Assembly: GCF_020536995.1 (NCBI RefSeq)
Contig: NC_068355.1
Span: 8,552,829 to 8,616,828, forward strand
DNA from: Dreissena polymorpha
Lineage: Eukaryota; Mollusca; Bivalvia; Myida; Dreissenidae
DNA: 64,000 bases
Direction: 5' to 3'
A program made the translations under genes and the position numbers. Under the pieces are notes generated by a model that did not search any database, was not told where the DNA came from, and saw nothing but the letters and a program-made list of their open reading frames with translations. This document shows, piece by piece, positions 11,976 to 23,444 of the stretch (position 1 is its first letter; each line of letters opens with the position of its first letter).

Positions 11976-12048
11976 CAGAACAAAGGATGATGACCATATG
12001 TTAAAAATATATGTGACCATAAATCACAGTGGTATACACTGTATTTGA
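11833..12048 (+). CDS. Candidate small exon with CxxC...HH zinc-finger-like motif
   Basis: A 71-residue frame begins MKNFMCKYCDSEFDVHKDTV. Cys6 and Cys9 followed by His26-His27 suggest a zinc-binding knuckle, but the spacing is not that of a classical C2H2 finger. A T-rich tract ending TTTTTTTGTAG (about 11809-11820) lies just before the ATG and reads as a 3' splice site, so this may be a last exon. An AATAAA signal is at 13001-13006. The first part of the frame is conserved in the inverted copy at 14566-14885, where it carries an in-frame stop. The final 20 or so residues are unlike the beginning and may be spurious. It could be the start of a transposon protein rather than a host gene. Function unknown. 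Confidence 0.35.
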   Translation: MKNFMCKYCDSEFDVHKDTVQYLIEHHEPSTIKYRELELNEKTGRNGYRTKDDDHMLKIYVTINHSGIHCI

Positions 12049-13000
12049 TATTTATTATAATGATGCGGTATGAACTTAAAATGTTTACTAGTACCTTATT
12101 TATCATAACAAGTGTTTGTGTTGAATCATGATTTCGTATACAGTATACGCAAGTAATCCAAATGGCCATGTTCGTCGACATAATATTGTCCACCTCTCAG
12201 AACTATCTTTATAAGATTTTTTGAGTTTTAAGAAATCTTTTTGTTTATTATCAAATGTTTAATTGTATTTCATTGTTAATGTTCTTTTGAAGCTTGTCAC
12301 ACTGTTTTAAACTCCGACAAGTCATATTAGTATACCAGTCAGTCCTGTATGTCCGTGTTATAACCATTACAATTTGTAAGTGAAAAAAACAACAACACAT
12401 AAAATGATTTAAAATTTAATGATAACAATTGTATTTCTAAGATGATAATTATCTAATATTGCTTTTATTTAACAAGTACGTTTAAAAATATAAATACAAG
12501 TCAAACGTATTGTGATGGAGATGGTAAGTCATCTAGAGGCTTTGTTTTGTATGTTTTACTTGTAACTTATACGTATGATGTATGTTATTTTTTCCATCGG
12601 GCGTTTCTTGTTAAGTCGTCTGGAAACCCAGCGATATAGATAAAACTAAAAGTTTTGGACTCGAAAACACGCTGATAAAAATAAAATAAAATAATTCGTA
12701 GAAGTAACAATTTAAATGTACAATATAAACCTCTTTAACATTATACGTTTTCACAGACATGCCATTCTAACACAAACAAAGATGTCTCTAACAACATACA
12801 CGTAATTTTTCATCTCAGAATTTTAAAGTCGCAGTATACGTTATCTAGGAAAAATGACAAACCCTATAGTGTATGATATGTAACAATAATGTTAAACTGT
12901 CCATATTCGACGTTTGTTTTGTGAATAATGTAACACAGTTGTACCAGGGAGATTGCAGATTTTATGTTTTTGTTTACATGTTTTTACTGTTACAGTTCTA

Positions 13001-13006
13001 AATAAA
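13001..13006 (+). terminator. AATAAA polyadenylation signal
   Basis: AATAAA on the + strand about 1 kb after the candidate CxxC exon, within TTCTAAATAAAGTTTTATCAG. It would fit the 3' end of that transcript, but the link is inference. Between 12050 and 12990 I see no other feature. Confidence 0.3.
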
Positions 13007-13087
13007 GTTTTATCAGATTAATTGTGATGTGTTGTTGAATATCTTTAAGACCTTTGCGGATATGGGCTAAAATCTTGGATTCATCCC

Positions 13088-13245
13088 ATGCATGAAATTG
13101 TCTCACGCCCCTTTGTCCGTGCGCAGGTTGACCTGGAGCTGATATCTGTCCTTTCTTTCGTTTTGCTTCTTGCGGGTTCTTTCTGTAGTGCAAAAGAAGT
13201 GGTCTCTGAAAATTTAAATATGCTTTTCTATATAACACGTATGGG
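13088..13245. repeat. Dispersed repeat fragment
   Basis: Contains GTGCGCAGGTTGACCTGGAG, resembling TGCGCAAGCTGATCTGGAGC in the repeat at 16975-17115 and common bivalve MITE interiors. Both strands are open here by chance. Confidence 0.4.
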
Positions 13246-13356
13246 CAGTTACATGATTGCGATACATAGTTAATATTTTAATATCACTAAATATGATTCC
13301 AACTATCATTAAATACATGTACTTATTCATTTTTATTGTTACATATCTTAGAACTA

Positions 13357-13440
13357 GGGATGGCAACGGTTATTCGGTTAACCGGTTATCCGTAACTTAC
13401 GGAGGTTAACCGGTTACAAAATTGAGATTCGGTTACTCTT
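13357..13440. repeat. Possible TIR-element end rich in GGTTAACCGG
   Basis: AGGGATGGCAACGG followed by repeated TTCGGTTAACCGGTTA palindromes looks like one end of a hAT-type element. I could not find the matching end. Confidence 0.3.
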
Positions 13441-13567
13441 ACAGAAAACACATTTTTGGTTAAACGTAATAAATGCTCAAATCTTTAGTTTTGTTTTACT
13501 TCATTTCACTGTATTGTCTAATCCGCTTATCTTATCGCAACTTATCGGAAATTACCATCACGCGATG

Positions 13568-13588
13568 CCCCCCCCCCCCCCCCCCCCC
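13568..13588. repeat. Poly-C run
   Basis: About 21 consecutive C residues. Length in the assembly may be unreliable. Confidence 0.9.
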
Positions 13589-13611
13589 TTGAAACAAAAG
13601 CGATTAGAATT

Positions 13612-13735
13612 GTAAACATAACTTCTGCATTTATTCACCAATTGACTTCAATTTAATACTGAACATTTCTTATGGACAACACGGTCTATCTCGACCATCC
13701 ATGTCCACATTCACCACCCCTGGGGCACAGGGCTA
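13612..13735 (+). repeat. Direct repeat flanking the GTACCC tract (second copy 14236-14350)
   Basis: Both copies share ACATAACTTCTKCATTTATT, ATTAATACTGAACAT-type sequence and ACGGTCTATCTCGAC. They bracket the pyrimidine-rich GTACCC tract, suggesting an internal duplication or the two ends of one element. Confidence 0.7.
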
Positions 13736-13954
13736 TTGATAAAGGTAAAGGAAGCTTGGGTCCCGTCCTCTTTCAAATGTATCGAGAGGTCCACGGGTAC
13801 TACTTCCCCGTACCCCCTAATTTGTTTTCGAACCCGTGTGTGTAATACAGCGGTGTCACTGCATCAGTCACCAACATCATCAGCCAGGATCCACCCATCA
13901 ACAAGGGTTTCGACCCTTTAATCCTGGTACACTCTCCGGGTGGCGGGTCCGCAA

Positions 13955-14225
13955 ATTATTTTAAGTACCCTAATTTTTTAAGTACCCAAATTATTTTCCT
14001 ATCCATTTTTTTTCCTACCCAAATTTTTTCGCAGCCAAATTTTTTTCGTACCCACATTTTATTTCGTACCCATTGTTTTTGTACCCAAATATGTTCGTAC
14101 CGATTTTTTTTTTATTTTCTCGTACCCAAATTTTCTTCTTACCAAAATTTTGGTTCGTACCCAATGTTTGTTTGCATAATTTTTTCGTACCCCAAATTTT
14201 CGTACCCAATTTTTGTTTCGTAACC
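13955..14225. repeat. Degenerate ~16-bp GTACCC/poly-T minisatellite
   Basis: Units of the form TTTTTCGTACCCAAA recur about a dozen times with variable T-run length. The long frames across it are repeat artefacts (strings of Phe-Val-Pro). Confidence 0.85.
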
Positions 14226-14565
14226 CATTTTTTTAAACATAACTTCTTCATTTATTCACCAATCGACTTCAAATTAATACTGAACATCTCTTATGACAAC
14301 ACGGTCTATCTCGACAATCCATGTCTACATTACCCACCCCGGGGCCCAACCAACATAGGCCTTGCCCACCCAAAATTGCCTTTTAATATAACAATAAACA
14401 TCTATGCGGCGTGGCGATACACGTTGGCCTCTGCCGCGCCACTTCTAGATGACAATTGTTATTAATCAGCAAACTGTTAATGCACGTTATTCTTAAAGGA
14501 TAATGACATAAGACGGAACACTCTGCCGGAATAATATCATAATCCTTTGTTCAGAAGCCGTGACG

Positions 14566-14885
14566 ACACATTTTCTCATTCAGTTCCAGCTCCCTGTACT
14601 TAATGGTTGAAGGTTCGGTGTTCTATGAGGTATTGTACAGTGTCTTTGTGGACATCAAACTCAGAGTCACAGTATTAACACCTGAACTTCTTCATGGTGA
14701 CGGTTTTCTACAAAAAACACCCTCATTATATAATATTATAGCCTCGTTATATATATAATATATATATTATATATATATATAGATATCACAATCAAGTTTA
14801 TTGAACATAATATTCATACACTTACTGCATACATAACCTTCTTTTCTGTATAATATATTACTAAGGACAGTTGCGCTTCTCAATT
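14566..14885 (-). repeat. Inverted duplication, right arm (broken copy of CxxC exon)
   Basis: The reverse complement of 11655-11975. It includes the copied exon start, which reads MKKFRC, then a stop, then YCDSEFDVHKDTVQYL. Because this copy differs from the left one at the start, the two suggest an ancestral MKKFRCKYCDSEF-like protein. The duplicate also holds a longer (TA)n tract (about 14748-14785). Confidence 0.8.
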
Positions 14886-16130
14886 GTGTATAAAAGTACA
14901 AAAAGAAGAGAGAAATCAATAAAATAGTTATTTTGACCATCTGTCATCTACGTTAGCATTTTCTAGAGCGTTTCTGTCATCAGCGGCATCATTTAAAATA
15001 CATATCTGCCAACTACGGCACCAATTTTTTTTCGACGGGGTCAGTTTGGACGCCTGTAACATGTTCATTAAACAACTCAAAGGGCGGATATTTGGCTTAC
15101 GTATCCCTAAGGGATAAATGCGTATGTATATAAAACCAAATCCAGTCATTTATTTCAAATTTGAGATATTTTCAACAAAAATCAGTCATTTTCAATGATT
15201 TTTCGGAAACTGTCACTTTTAACTCGTTCACATTTCTTTAAAAACTTGAACTACGAGTCCAAAATTACCTTGTGGCGTCCTCAGTCAATGGACAATATGT
15301 TCGTAGCAACGATTTTGGCCTTACTTGCGTTATAAAATTATATCAAACGAATTTGTAACCTACCTGTTGTACGCGGTCGAGTAAAGCTATCTGTCATCGA
15401 CGGAACATTCTGCCATCGACGTGACGCGTAATACGGTGTGAATAAGGGACCAGAGACTTAGGTCCAATCGATACTCATGTCGCTTTCATTGAAATTGGCA
15501 CGATTATGTTGGCTCATTCATTCAACATATTTAAACCTACTTTGTTGTGCTCTGTAAACGTTTTTTTGTTTATTTGTTTTTGTTGTTTTTTTTAAATTAT
15601 CGCCTTTAAGTAAAATATTATTTTGTTATTAATTGTCTCTTGACAAATGTAACAGACGATATGCCAGTAGACGTTATTTTTCGTGTTTTATGTGGTCTTC
15701 GTTCTTAGAATATTCTAAGCGCAACGGATCACAAATTTTATGTGCTGGACATTTAAAATGCAAAGATTTGAAACAGAACACCACTATAACTGATGCTCTA
15801 TTCAGATAATACCTCAGATAAAGAACAATGCAAAATGATACTATTACACATCAATGAGGTCATAATTAAAATCATTAAGGTCATGTGTCAATATATACAC
15901 ACATTGGTGCTATTTTAATGGCAGTCATGTATGAACCGACGAATTATTAATTAGCTTAAAATGGGTTGTGCTTGTTTATATTTCCCTGCTGCAAAATTGG
16001 GACATGACAATTTCATCCCATGGTAAATATAGTTTAGTTTTCAATCAAGAAACACATTTGGGTACACTAACACGAAACACTGCGCATTCGATTCGAACTT
16101 TATAGGCAGAAGTGTTCCTTTTCTTGTAAA
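14886..16130. other. No recognised features
   Basis: AT-rich intergenic DNA with only short random frames. Confidence 0.5.
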
Positions 16131-16190
16131 ACGTTAACAATAACCAACCATTTCAATGCATATCAATTTATTATTAAAACAACAACGTAC

Positions 16191-16420
16191 CAGTTCATTG
16201 AAAGCATTGACATTTAATGTATGTAGAATATATAAGTGGCATACATTCGTGTCCCCTACGATACTCGTGATGTTCGTGAAGATCGCTGGCGATGCGAGCC
16301 CTATATCTCCGCCACTAATCAATGGCTCTCCATTAAGCGTCCTGAAACTCTCATAGAATTGATTCCACGATGAACGCTGCATCAATTTAAGTGGCATGAT
16401 GCCACAATGAGAAACTTTGC
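16191..16420 (-). CDS. Unrecognised candidate exon
   Basis: On the minus strand a frame of about 80 codons (SKVSHCGIMPLKLMQR... then GGDIGLASPAIFTNITS... to NAFNEL) ends at a strong-looking donor CTG|GTACGT (exon end at 16191). An AG lies upstream in AATAGCAGTAGATGACAG. Composition is more protein-like than surrounding frames, with no low-complexity bias. I do not recognise a family and see no partner exon, so chance cannot be excluded. Confidence 0.25.
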
Positions 16421-16974
16421 TTCCTGTCATCTACTGCTATTAATATTCAAACATAAATAAACTACGTGTGTATGTATTTATATAAATTATGTTAATGTAA
16501 ACTTTAAATACAGAATGGTCATACAATCAATGAAGCCATGTTCATTGCATAGTCATTGCATGCTAAAATTCATGGATTATATGTCACTAATAGCGTAAAA
16601 CACTGACTGCACATTTATATATAAAATAAAAAAGAAACACAATATACGAGTAGGTAAATATACATACAACACTTGAGAGCAAATGGTCATTTCGACATAT
16701 ATTTAATATGGTAAGGTGGAAATCTATGAGTAAGTATGACATATGTTGCATCAAATAGCCTGTTCATTTTGATATATAATCGTCGGCTTTATTATGGAAA
16801 ACGATTATTATATAACTCATCTCATTGTCACTGATCCCATTTTAATATGTGATTGTTGACGTACCGGTAGCTGTGATACTTTGAGAGTAGCTTATCCAGA
16901 CAGCGTCATGGGAGGTCTAGATATTATGATAATTGAGCCGAGTAATGCGAACATATATCTAATGCCTTTGCGTT

Positions 16975-17115
16975 GCGTTATGGTCTCCCCTGTCACAAGC
17001 TATTGCAGACAGGGTTGCTCCTGACCAGTCTGGGTGGATGCGCAAGCTGATCTGGAGCTACGCTGGCGGCGTATATGGCATAAGGCATATTTTCGCATGA
17101 CGGGGCTGGTATGTG
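16975..17115 (-). repeat. Dispersed bivalve repeat
   Basis: Contains TGGATGCGCAAGCTGATCTG and a terminal TTTTCGCATGACGGGGCT. I recognise this as part of a widespread non-coding MITE-like family in bivalves. Confidence 0.5.
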
Positions 17116-17649
17116 TGTTAATTAATTCAGTAGCTGTAACGTGCACAATAAGTTATACAATGCTTAGAGTTCACAGGTAAGTAGCGCTTACAAGTTACCA
17201 ATCTTAACGATGGTGTTACTGCATACAAATCCGAGACCATTCGCGTGGTAATCAATTACCAGTATAACAAACTCTCTTGTAGTGCTGCCGCGTGATGGGA
17301 TAATGGGACTCAAGACTGACTTTTGGAGACAAAGATAAGTTATGTCATCCGGTGATTAATTCGAAATTGAAGTCAATAAACAAAATGATCTTAATGTTCG
17401 GTTTTATTTATCCTGCTTTAATGCAATATTCAAAAATGATTGCTCGCGCCCTAAAAACTTTCCGGTTTGTTCTAAAAACGAGGACATGGTATATGGTGCA
17501 ACAGAATAATGGCTTTGCCACAGACTCGTAATAATAAGGACATTTAATGTGCACAGCAGTTAATTAAATCCATCGCAAAAAGTGTCATTATCCACATACC
17601 GGTTATCATCATACTATTGCGTATAGCATCGAGGGTAGGTTTTCCCTCT

Positions 17650-20600
17650 CCGAGCATCAAACAAAACTCACAGTACTTAGAGAGCATGGTTATGCATTAT
17701 ATTACCAGTAGCCTCTTGACAATCGCAGTACTGGGTAGCATGGTTATGCATGGCAAGACTAGTAACCTATTGACAATCGCAGTACTTGGAGAGCATGGGT
17801 ATGTATTACATGACTAGTAGCCCATTGACAATCGCAGTACTTGGAGAGCATGAATATGTATTATATGACTAGTAACCTATTAACAATCATAGTACTTGGA
17901 GAGCATGGGTATGTATTACATGACTAGTAGCCCATTGACAATCGCAGTACTTGGAATGCATGAATATGTATTATATGACTAGTAACCTATTAACAATCAT
18001 AGTACTTGGAGAGCGTGGTTATGTATTATATGACTTGTAGCTCATTGACATTCGAAGTACTTGGAGTGCATTGATATGTATTATATGACTAGTAACCTAT
18101 TAACAATCACAGTACTTGGAGAGCGTGGTTATGTATTATATGACTAGTAGCTAATTGACAATCGCAGTGCTTGGAATGCATGGATATGTATTATATGACT
18201 AGTAACCTATTAACAATCACAGTACTTGGAGAACGTGGTTATGTATTATATGACTAGTAGCTCATTGACAATCGCAGTACTTGGAGAACGTAGTTATGTA
18301 TTATATGACTAGTAGCTTATTGACAATCGCAGTACTTGGAGAGCATGGTTATGCATTATATGAATAGTAGCTCATTGACATTCGAAGTACTTGGAGAGCA
18401 TGCTTATGTATTATGTGATTAGTAACCAATTAACAATCACAGTACTTGGAGAGCATGGTTATGTATTATATGACTAGTAGCTTATTGACAATCGCAGTAC
18501 TTGGAGAGCATGGTTATGCATTATATTACTAGTAGCTCATTTACAATCGCATTACTTGGAGAGCATAGTAATGCCTCAAATGACTAGTAGCTTATTGACA
18601 ATCGCAGTACTTGGAGAGCATGGTTATGCATTATATGACTAGTAGCTCATTGACAATCGCAGTACTTCGAGAGCATAGTAATGCCGTAAATGACTAGTAG
18701 CTTATTGACAATCGCAATACTTGGAGAGCATGGGTATGTATTATATGACTAGTAGTCCATTGACAATCGCAGTACTTGGAATGCATGGATATGTATTATA
18801 TGACTAGTAACCTATTAACAATCACAGTACTTGGAGAGCGTGGTTATGTATTATATGACTAGTAGCTTATTGACAATCGCAGTACTTGGAGAGCATGAAT
18901 ATGTATTATATGACTAGTAACCTTTTAACAATCACAGTACTTGAAGATCGTGGTTATGCATTATATGACTAGTAGCTCATTGACAATCGCATTACTTGGA
19001 GAGCATAGTAATGCCTTAAACGACTAGTAGCTTATTGGCAATCGCAGTACTTGGAGAGCATGGTTATGCATTATATGACTAGTAGCTCATTGACAATCGC
19101 AGTCTTTGGAGAGCATAGTAATACCTTAAAACTAGTAGCTTATTGACAATCGCAGTATTTGGAGAGCATGGCTATGTATTGTATGACTAGTAGCTTATTG
19201 ACAATCGCAGTACTTGGAGAGCATGGATATGTATTATATGACTAGTAACCTATTAACAATCACAGTACTTGGAGATCGTGGTTATGCATTATATGACTAG
19301 TAGCTCATTTGCAATCGCAGTACTTGGAGAGCATAGTAATGCCTTAAATGACTAGTAGCTTATTGGCAATCACAATACTTGGAGAGCATGGCTATGTATT
19401 ATGTGACTAGTAACGTTTTAACAATCACAGTACTTGGAGAGCATGGTTTTGTATTATATGACTAGTAGCTTATTGACAATCGCAGTACTTGGAGAGCCTG
19501 GTCATGCATTATATGACTAGTAGCTCATTGAAAATCGCAGTACTTGGAGAGCATAGTAATGCCTTAAATGACTAGTAGCTTATTGACAATCGCAGTACTT
19601 GGAGAGCATGGTTATGCATTATATGACTAGTAGCTCATTGACAATCGCAGTACTTGGACAGCATAGTAATGCCGTAAATGACTAGTAGCTTATTGACAAT
19701 CGCAATACTTGGAGAGCAGGGGTATGTATTATATGACTAGTAGTCCATTGACAATCGAAGTACTTGGAATGCATAGATATGTATTATATGACTAATCACC
19801 TATTAACAATCACAGTACTTGGAGAGCGTGGTTATGTATTATATGACTAGTAGCTTATTGACAATCGCAGTTCTTGACAGCATGGATATGTATTATATGA
19901 CTAGTAACCTATTAACAATCACAGTACTTGGAGATCGTGGTTATGTATTATATGACTAGTAGCTCATTGACAATCACAGTACTTGGAGTGCATGGTTATG
20001 CATTATATGACTAGTAGCTCATTGACAATCGCAGTACTTGGAGAGCATAGTAATGCCTTAAATGACTAGTATCTCATTGACAATCGCAGTACTTGGAGAG
20101 CATGGCTATGTATTATATGACTAGTAGCTTATTGACAATCGCAGTACTTGGAGAGCATGGCTATGTATTATATGACTAGTAGCTTATTGACAATCGCAGT
20201 ACTTGGAGAGCATAGTAATGCCTCAAATGACTAGTAGCTTATTGACAATCGCAATACTTGGAGAGCATGAGTATGTATTATATGACTAGTAGCTTATTGA
20301 CAATCGCAGTACTTGGAGAGCATGAATATGTATTATATGACTAGTAACCTATTAACAATCACAGAACTTGGATATCGTGGTTATTATATGACTAGTAGCT
20401 CATTGGCAATCGCAGTACTTGGAGAGCATAGTAATGCCATAAATGACTAGTTGCTTATTGGCAATCGCAATACTTGGAGAGCATGGCTATGTATAATGTT
20501 ACTAGTAGTCCATTGACAATCGCAGTACTTAAAGAGCATAGTAATGCCTTAAATGACTAGTAGCTCATTGACAATCGCAGTATTTGGAGAGCATGGTTAT

Positions 20601-20710
20601 GTATTATATGACTAGTAGCCCATCGACAATCGCAGTACTTGGAGAGCATGGCTATGTATTATACGACTAGTAACCAATTTAAAATCGAAGTACTCGGAGA
20701 GCAGTACATG
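17650..20710. repeat. Large minisatellite, 55-bp unit, ~55 copies
   Basis: Tandem units of 55 bp anchored by CAGTACTTGGAGAGCATGG and TATGACTAGTAGC. For example, consecutive AGTAC starts fall at 18001 and 18056. At least three unit types alternate: type A with TTATGTATTATATGACTAGT and TTGACAATCGC; type B with AGTAATGCCTTAAATGACTAG; type C with AGTAACCTATTAACAATCAC. Types recur in short runs, suggesting higher-order amplification of multi-unit blocks. Each unit has a palindromic ACTAGT. No coding potential. Confidence 0.95.
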
Positions 20711-20797
20711 GTACATGCAAGTATACTTAAGAGTACCCGGGGTACATGTTAGGAGTACCCGAGCCGACAATGACCAATCAAGCGTCAATAAGTATTT
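20711..20797. mobile_element. Right end of the AACGCTTGATTGG TIR family
   Basis: CTTAAGAGTACCCGGG and GAGCCGACAATGACCAATCA match the right end of the element at 7891-8312. It directly follows the last minisatellite unit, so the 3-kb array may lie inside, or have grown from, a copy of that element. I could not find a clear left end before 17650. Confidence 0.6.
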
Positions 20798-21699
20798 TAA
20801 TATATATCGTTATGCATTTCTCGAACATTTCTCCCTGTTTAGCGATTGTTATCTTTAGCTTTCGAAAAACAGTTACAGTAACAAAATGTTAGCAGGTTTA
20901 GTAAAGAAGATAATAAAATTTTATATTTCATTCATGGTTTCATCTGTTTGATTCCTGTGACAAAAATATAGTATAAGACTTCACCATAGCTCATATGCAT
21001 CAACTACACGGTAAGATTTGCCGATAGTTGTGCGCTACCTTCAAGATTGACAATCGAGCGGTAATGACTTCGTCGCACTCAGGCCCTGTATAAGCGATTG
21101 TATTATCTTGTTCACACCTGCGTGTGAATAAGCAGGATTAAAAATTTAAATACAGTCTAATCCTGTTTTAAAAATAAACACACATTACACCCATTCCGGT
21201 GCATTATCATTACAATACCAAAACGGTGTTTAACCCCTTTGGAGTGTTTCTGACAATGCCGCTAAAAGATGCAACAACTTTTCAAGTGCCGTTCACAATA
21301 ATGGTCGCATTTGGTCCGCGGAACAAAAGCGACATATGTGCATTGACAAACGGTCTCAAATCATGTATATAACAGATTACATTAATAAGTCCATTAACAC
21401 TATGTATGAGAAATACTTCGAAAAGCAATTTGAATTGTAATTCAAGTATGGTACTTATTTAGGCATTCATTCCAGAACCTTTATATTTTGTTATGCAATA
21501 TAAGCCATTATGAGCGTTCGTTTGAGAATAAGTTAAATGTAGGTCATCAGTTAGAAGAATGAAATCAAAATCCATAATAATAAAAACTGCCTTGTGATAT
21601 ATTGATCTCTTAGTGTTGTCAAACCTGGAAAAGGGTAACATTCACAATGTTCACATTCAAACTCTTATATTTTCAGTGAAGCCACTTTGTGTAAATGCA

Positions 21700-21790
21700 A
21701 TTACAGTCGAAACCCGATGGCTCGAACTCGTCGGAAACGACAACAAAAGTACGAGTCAACCGGAATTCGAGCCAACCGATTTATTATATA
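21700..21790. repeat. Dispersed repeat fragment (GTCGAAACCCGATGGCTCGAA)
   Basis: CAGTCGAAACCCGATGGCTC and TTCGAGCCAACCGAT resemble a dispersed non-coding repeat seen in molluscs. Between here and 22630 there is no other recognised feature. Confidence 0.35.
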
Positions 21791-22631
21791 CCGTTGCTTA
21801 TGTTCACTAACATGAATCTGCAATAGATATGCATCTCCAGTTGAAGAGTATTTCATATTGCATAAACTCCATAGTACTTTCTGCTATTGAATTAACAAAA
21901 ACTAAACATATACTAGTAATATTAATACTTTTATGTCATACTACCTAAACTTCGTAGTAGTTTCTGCTGTTGAATTAACAAGACCTTAACAAATAACATT
22001 AATACTTTTATTAATAAATATTTTAAAACAGTTACACAAACAATCAAACAATGTATATAATTTACTCATGTAATGGTATCGCGTTTTTACGTAGCACATT
22101 TACTGGTACATGTAAGAAACAGCGCTTAGAAACAAAACACGAATTTGCACTAAATACACATCATATGCATGCTATCTGATACGTTTGTGAATTTCATACA
22201 CTTGCGTGGTCAATAACATATACTGAATATGGGTCACTTGTAGGTATAATTAACTTCGATATAAAATATTCATCAGATGACCTGTCCGCCCTATATTAAG
22301 ATATCTATAAGTCAACGACCAACCTATATAATTCTGATTTTCGATTTTTCGCCAGGACGGGAAAATTAAGCAATGATCAATGACTTTACCCAATTATCAT
22401 GGCCAAATAATCATCCATACAGCTGGGGTTACTATATTACGCTGATTTTCCACAGGTAAGAGCAATGAGTAACAACAAAAACCTGATAACTTGTGAAAAT
22501 ACTAGAGGTATCATCCGCGCCAGTTAATAGTTCCTTTTAAGAGGTAAATACCCTCTGCGAGCCGCGCTTGATACGGTTAACAAACACTAAAGAGAATTAT
22601 TGATAGAAGCGAATGACCGCTGGTCAGTAAC

Positions 22632-22690
22632 GATTGGTGGCGATCCTGTGCCTATATATATCAACGATTGGAAAACGGTGGACATTACAA
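22632..22690 (+). promoter_or_regulatory. Core promoter of the BH3 gene: CCAAT and TATA boxes
   Basis: An inverted CCAAT box (GATTGGTGG, about 22632-22640) and TATATATAT (22653-22661) precede the BH3 ORF by about 220 bp, placing a start site near 22685-22692. Upstream, GGTTAACAAACA (about 22577-22588) resembles a forkhead-factor site. Vertebrate Bim is a known FOXO target, but for this gene that is only suggestive. A 9-codon upstream ORF begins at about 22753. Confidence 0.45.
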
Positions 22691-22876
22691 GTCAAGCATT
22701 CAAAGGAATCGTAGCTTCAACTGTTAGTTGAATACAGCGTAATATTACTAGATGAATATCGCGATATCGTTGAGGCTGTGAACATTACTTTCTATATAAT
22801 TCCATTAAATACTTACTAAAACGAGACTTATTATTTGTGTTTTTTTCGGTTGAAGAACGAGTAAACGGACATAGAA

Positions 22877-23173
22877 ATGCAGTACAAAATTAGCAAAAAG
22901 CTTACCCTCGCTTTGAAGATGGAAGTCTGTCTGACAACAGAACACACGACCGCGCCGTGTGAGGCATGTGCAAAACGGACACCGGAAATCGATGTAAATG
23001 GCGTCACTGGTGTGTGTGACACCACCGTTCAAGACATTGCAGCTAAACTAAGAAAGATTGGCGACGAAATCAATGTTCGTTATTGTGGACAATCAACACG
23101 TGATGGGTTGGCTACAATATTTAGTGCAAAATCAATCTGGGCTCGTTTGGCGACAAATATTTCAAAGTATTAA
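22877..23173 (+). CDS. BH3-only protein, BIM-like (pro-apoptotic)
   Basis: A 98-residue protein. Residues 54-69, IAAKLRKIGDEINVRY, match the BH3 consensus exactly: hydrophobic positions I54, L58, I61 and I65, the invariant L58 and D63, and the small G62. The nearest known sequence is BIM (IAQELRRIGDEFNAYY). BH3-only proteins insert this helix into the groove of BCL-2 relatives, or activate BAX/BAK, at the mitochondrial outer membrane. No BH1, BH2 or BH4 region is visible, and the length suits a BH3-only protein. There is no obvious C-terminal membrane anchor. The N-terminal half has CEACAK and several Thr, with no known domain. The ATG is the first in frame and follows CATAGAA. The stop is immediately followed by G|GTGAGAG, which looks like a splice donor, so a 3' intron or an alternative end is possible. 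Confidence 0.7.
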   Translation: MQYKISKKLTLALKMEVCLTTEHTTAPCEACAKRTPEIDVNGVTGVCDTTVQDIAAKLRKIGDEINVRYCGQSTRDGLATIFSAKSIWARLATNISKY

Positions 23174-23444
23174 GGTGAGAGTCTATTTTGTATGTTTGAA
23201 CAACGGATATGTGATTATTTATCATTATTATAACGTATTTTACGATCATAGTCATTGAAAAATTTGGATCGCTAAATTTGATGTAAAGTCGAACATAAAA
23301 CATTAACCGGGTACATGTTAACTTTATTTCCTAAAGTAACATCTAAACTTGCTGTGCATTACTAAAAAAGTCATATTGCAATTTTAACATGTGTAAAATA
23401 AGTCTAAATCCAAATTCTTCACAATTGCCCTTTTATATTTCCAG

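Noticed and set aside
12990-13273. Opposing frames of 82 (-) and 61 (+) codons, the minus one preceded by a good 3' splice site (AAATTTTCAG)
   Set aside because: The stretch shares GCGCAGGTTGACCTGGAG-type sequence with a dispersed repeat, and both strands are open; no family resemblance.
14073-14465. 130-codon frame of repeated FVP/FLP
   Set aside because: Artefact of the GTACCC/poly-T minisatellite.
17650-20710. Regularly spaced units resembling a CRISPR array
   Set aside because: The whole 55-bp unit is conserved, with no variable spacers, and the DNA is animal.
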